36,002 nt of DNA from assembly GCF_002414845.1 (NCBI RefSeq), contig NZ_DIAX01000084.1, positions 1-36,002 on the forward strand. The letters run 5' to 3'. Positions 34,426-36,002 of this stretch are shown one piece after another (position 1 is the first letter of the stretch; the number at the start of each line of letters is the position of its first letter). Source of the stretch: Gordonia sp. UBA5067. GTDB taxonomy: Bacteria; Actinomycetota; Actinomycetes; Mycobacteriales; Mycobacteriaceae. Under the pieces are notes generated by a model. The model was not told the DNA's origin and made no database searches. It saw only the letters and a list, made by a program, of their open reading frames with translations. A program made the translations under genes and the position numbers.

Positions 34426-35705
34426 GCGGTATCGACATCGTCGACGAACTCCAGTGGCGCGGATTGATCGCCGCGTCGACCGATCTCGACGAGTTGCGCC
34501 AGCACCTGGCGACCGGCTCGGTCACCCTCTATGCCGGATTCGATCCCACCGCTGCCAGCCTGCACGCCGGGCACCTGGTGCCACTGCTGACGTTGCGGCG
34601 GTTCCAGGAGGCCGGGCACCGGCCGATCGTGCTGGCCGGCGGGGCCACCGGCCTCATCGGTGATCCGCGTGATGTCGGTGAGCGGACCATGAATGCGCAG
34701 GACACCGTCGCGCAGTGGGCCGACCACATCGGCGACCAGCTGCGGCGGTTCGTGAGTCTGGACCCCGGCTCGGCTAACGCGGCGCTCATCGTGAACAACA
34801 TGGAGTGGACCGGGCAGCTCAGTGCGCTGGACTTCTTGCGCGATATCGGCAAGCACTTCTCGGTGAACGTGATGCTGGCTCGGGAGACCGTGAAGCGGCG
34901 GCTGGACAGCGACGGGATCAGCTACACCGAGTTCAGCTACCTGCTGCTCCAGTCCAACGACTTCGTCGAACTCAACCGGCGATACGGATGCACCTTGCAG
35001 ATCGGCGGATCCGACCAGTGGGGCAACATCGTGGGTGGTGTCGACCTCGGGCGGCGCCTCGACGGCACGTCGCTGCACGCATTGACCGTCCCGCTGGTGA
35101 CATCGTCGGATGGGAAGAAATTCGGCAAGTCCACCGGCGGCGGAAGCCTGTGGCTCGACCCAGCGCTGACACCGCCGTATGCCTGGTACCAGTACTTCGT
35201 GAACACTGCCGATGCCGACGTCGTGCGCTACCTCAAGTGGTTCACCTTCCTCGGGCGCGACGAGATCGATGAACTTGCCGCGGCCACCAGCGACACACCG
35301 CACTTGAGGCTCGCCCAGAAACGCCTGGCCGCGGAGATGACGACGCTGATCCACGGGGCCGGTCAAACGGCCGCCGTCGAGCAGGCCAGTGCGGCGCTCT
35401 TCGGGCGGGCCGAACTCGCGGGCCTGGACGAGACGACCGTTGCCGCCGCATTGGGGGAGACCGCGATAGCCGAGTATCCCGCCGATGCCCGGCCGACCAT
35501 CGTGGAGTTGCTCGTCGACAGTGGCCTCGTCGACTCGAACAAGGCCGCTCGGCGCGCTATCGGCGAGGGCGGCGCCTACGTCAACAACGTCAAGATCGAC
35601 GACGACGGGTGGATGCCGGCCGAGGCGGACTTGCTCCACCGCAGGTGGTTGGTCCTGCGCCGGGGGAAGAAATCCTTTGCCGGGGCGCGGTTCGGACTTC
35701 GATAG
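34422..35705 (+). CDS. tyrS: Tyrosyl-tRNA synthetase
   Basis: This class I synthetase activates tyrosine and charges tRNA-Tyr. The 427-residue protein has the HIGH motif as HAGH (48-51) after [12 protein letters not shown], the tyrosine-binding segment and [21 protein letters not shown] follows, then the KMSKS motif as KFGKS (233-237). The C-terminal S4-like RNA-binding domain covers about residues 360-427 ([28 protein letters not shown]). The bacterial TyrRS length and motif set are standard. The GTG start overlaps the stop of the preceding small gene. An rRNA operon begins downstream. Confidence 0.97.
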   Translation: MSGIDIVDELQWRGLIAASTDLDELRQHLATGSVTLYAGFDPTAASLHAGHLVPLLTLRRFQEAGHRPIVLAGGATGLIGDPRDVGERTMNAQDTVAQWADHIGDQLRRFVSLDPGSANAALIVNNMEWTGQLSALDFLRDIGKHFSVNVMLARETVKRRLDSDGISYTEFSYLLLQSNDFVELNRRYGCTLQIGGSDQWGNIVGGVDLGRRLDGTSLHALTVPLVTSSDGKKFGKSTGGGSLWLDPALTPPYAWYQYFVNTADADVVRYLKWFTFLGRDEIDELAAATSDTPHLRLAQKRLAAEMTTLIHGAGQTAAVEQASAALFGRAELAGLDETTVAAALGETAIAEYPADARPTIVELLVDSGLVDSNKAARRAIGEGGAYVNNVKIDDDGWMPAEADLLHRRWLVLRRGKKSFAGARFGLR

Positions 35706-35735
35706 ATCCTAGAAATATCGCTCTGACCAGCCGAT

Positions 35736-35764
35736 TTGCGGAGTGGATCGCAGCTGTGTAACTT
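35736..35764 (+). promoter_or_regulatory. Candidate upstream rRNA promoter P1
   Basis: TTGCGG (35736-35741), a 17-bp spacer and TAACTT (35759-35764) form a possible sigma-A promoter. The -35 is only a partial match. Confidence 0.45.
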
Positions 35765-35811
35765 ACTTAATGCACCGCAGCGAGCAACAGAAACCAGATG
35801 GCCTCGGCGAT

Positions 35812-35840
35812 TTGGAAACTGTCACCGCGCCTGGTAGTAT
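35812..35840 (+). promoter_or_regulatory. Main rRNA operon promoter P2
   Basis: TTGGAA (35812-35817), a 17-bp spacer and TAGTAT (35835-35840) form a good sigma-A promoter. A GC-rich discriminator follows, as expected for stringently controlled rRNA promoters. The predicted start is near 35847. Confidence 0.75.
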
Positions 35841-35956
35841 CGGTGGTCCGAGTCGCTTAGACCGAGACCCGATACAGGGAAACGGATCAAGTGGCGCAAA
35901 ACCCTGAGAACAAGGTCGTGGTCTCTGACTGCGCCCTGGGGAAGCTTTGTGAAACG

Positions 35957-35970
35957 AACCGGCAACGGTT
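35957..35970 (+). promoter_or_regulatory. boxB-like hairpin in the rRNA leader
   Basis: AACCG and CGGTT form a 5-bp stem capped by a GCAA tetraloop, 15 bases before boxA. It resembles the boxB part of an antitermination site. Confidence 0.5.
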
Positions 35971-35985
35971 ACGCCACGGGGTGTG

Positions 35986-36000
35986 TGTTCTTTGAGAACT
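35986..36000 (+). promoter_or_regulatory. boxA antitermination element of the rRNA leader
   Basis: TGTTCTTTGAGAACT matches the boxA region seen shortly before 16S rRNA in mycobacteria and relatives. There NusB-NusE and other factors bind to prevent premature termination. Confidence 0.75.
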
Positions 36001-36002
36001 CG

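Larger units (their letters stand above)
35847..36002 (+). other. rRNA operon leader (5' external spacer, 16S gene beyond window)
   Basis: From the predicted transcription start to the window end the DNA has no ORF. It carries elements typical of a mycobacterial-type rRNA leader: a boxB-like hairpin and a boxA that runs into TTTGAGAACT. The 16S rRNA itself is not reached. In fast-growing mycobacteria the rrnB operon lies behind tyrS, which supports the assignment. Confidence 0.8.

Noticed and set aside
34323..35639. 438-codon minus-strand frame opposite tyrS
   Set aside because: Antisense shadow of a gene with all catalytic motifs; no promoter or domain seen.

Overview
The window is GC-rich chromosomal DNA from an actinomycete of the order Mycobacteriales. 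Gordonia or a close relative fits best, but that is an inference from gene order and protein style; no database was searched. The order rpsA - coaE - uvrB - universal stress protein - MBL hydrolase - uvrA - infC - rpmI - rplT - rRNA methyltransferase - pheS - pheT - argCJBDFRGH - hydrolase/AMP-ligase fusion - tyrS closely follows the Mycobacterium tuberculosis rpsA-to-tyrS region. The large polyketide-synthase block found there after argH is absent here. No mobile element, CRISPR array, tRNA or phage gene was seen.

Layout. 1-3730: 3' end of rpsA with a strong terminator, a small secreted protein, pncA, coaE, a DUF402 gene and a small upstream ORF. 3867-12694: nucleotide excision repair genes uvrB and uvrA, enclosing a universal stress protein, a HelD/HelR-type helicase and an MBL-fold hydrolase. 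12750-16289: a degenerate PrmC-like methyltransferase and a DUF1844 gene, then the IF3-L35-L20 operon and a TrmH-type methyltransferase. 16395-22544: a membrane acyltransferase, both subunits of phenylalanyl-tRNA synthetase and a membrane-anchored metallophosphoesterase. 22588-31086: the whole arginine pathway in one tightly coupled cluster (argC-J-B-D-F-R, then argG-H) with ARG boxes at the front. 31148-35705: a large alpha/beta hydrolase-adenylation fusion, a UPF0434/Trm112-like mini protein and tyrS. 35706-36002: promoter and leader of an rRNA operon whose 16S gene lies just beyond the window. An rrn operon behind tyrS is the rrnB position of fast-growing mycobacteria.

Regulatory theme. 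Many transcription units carry a -10 hexamer of the form NANNNT exactly 6 (once 7) bases before an ATG or GTG, so their mRNAs should be leaderless. Clear cases are the secreted protein, pncA, uvrB, the MBL hydrolase, the PrmC-like gene, argC and, most interestingly, an 86-codon ORF ahead of infC. That ORF's stop codon overlaps the Shine-Dalgarno sequence of infC, which itself begins with the rare codon ATC. A perfect 19-bp tandem duplication at 3693-3730 repeats another such promoter-plus-ATG module. These translation-control arrangements are the most novel-looking features in an otherwise conserved housekeeping region.
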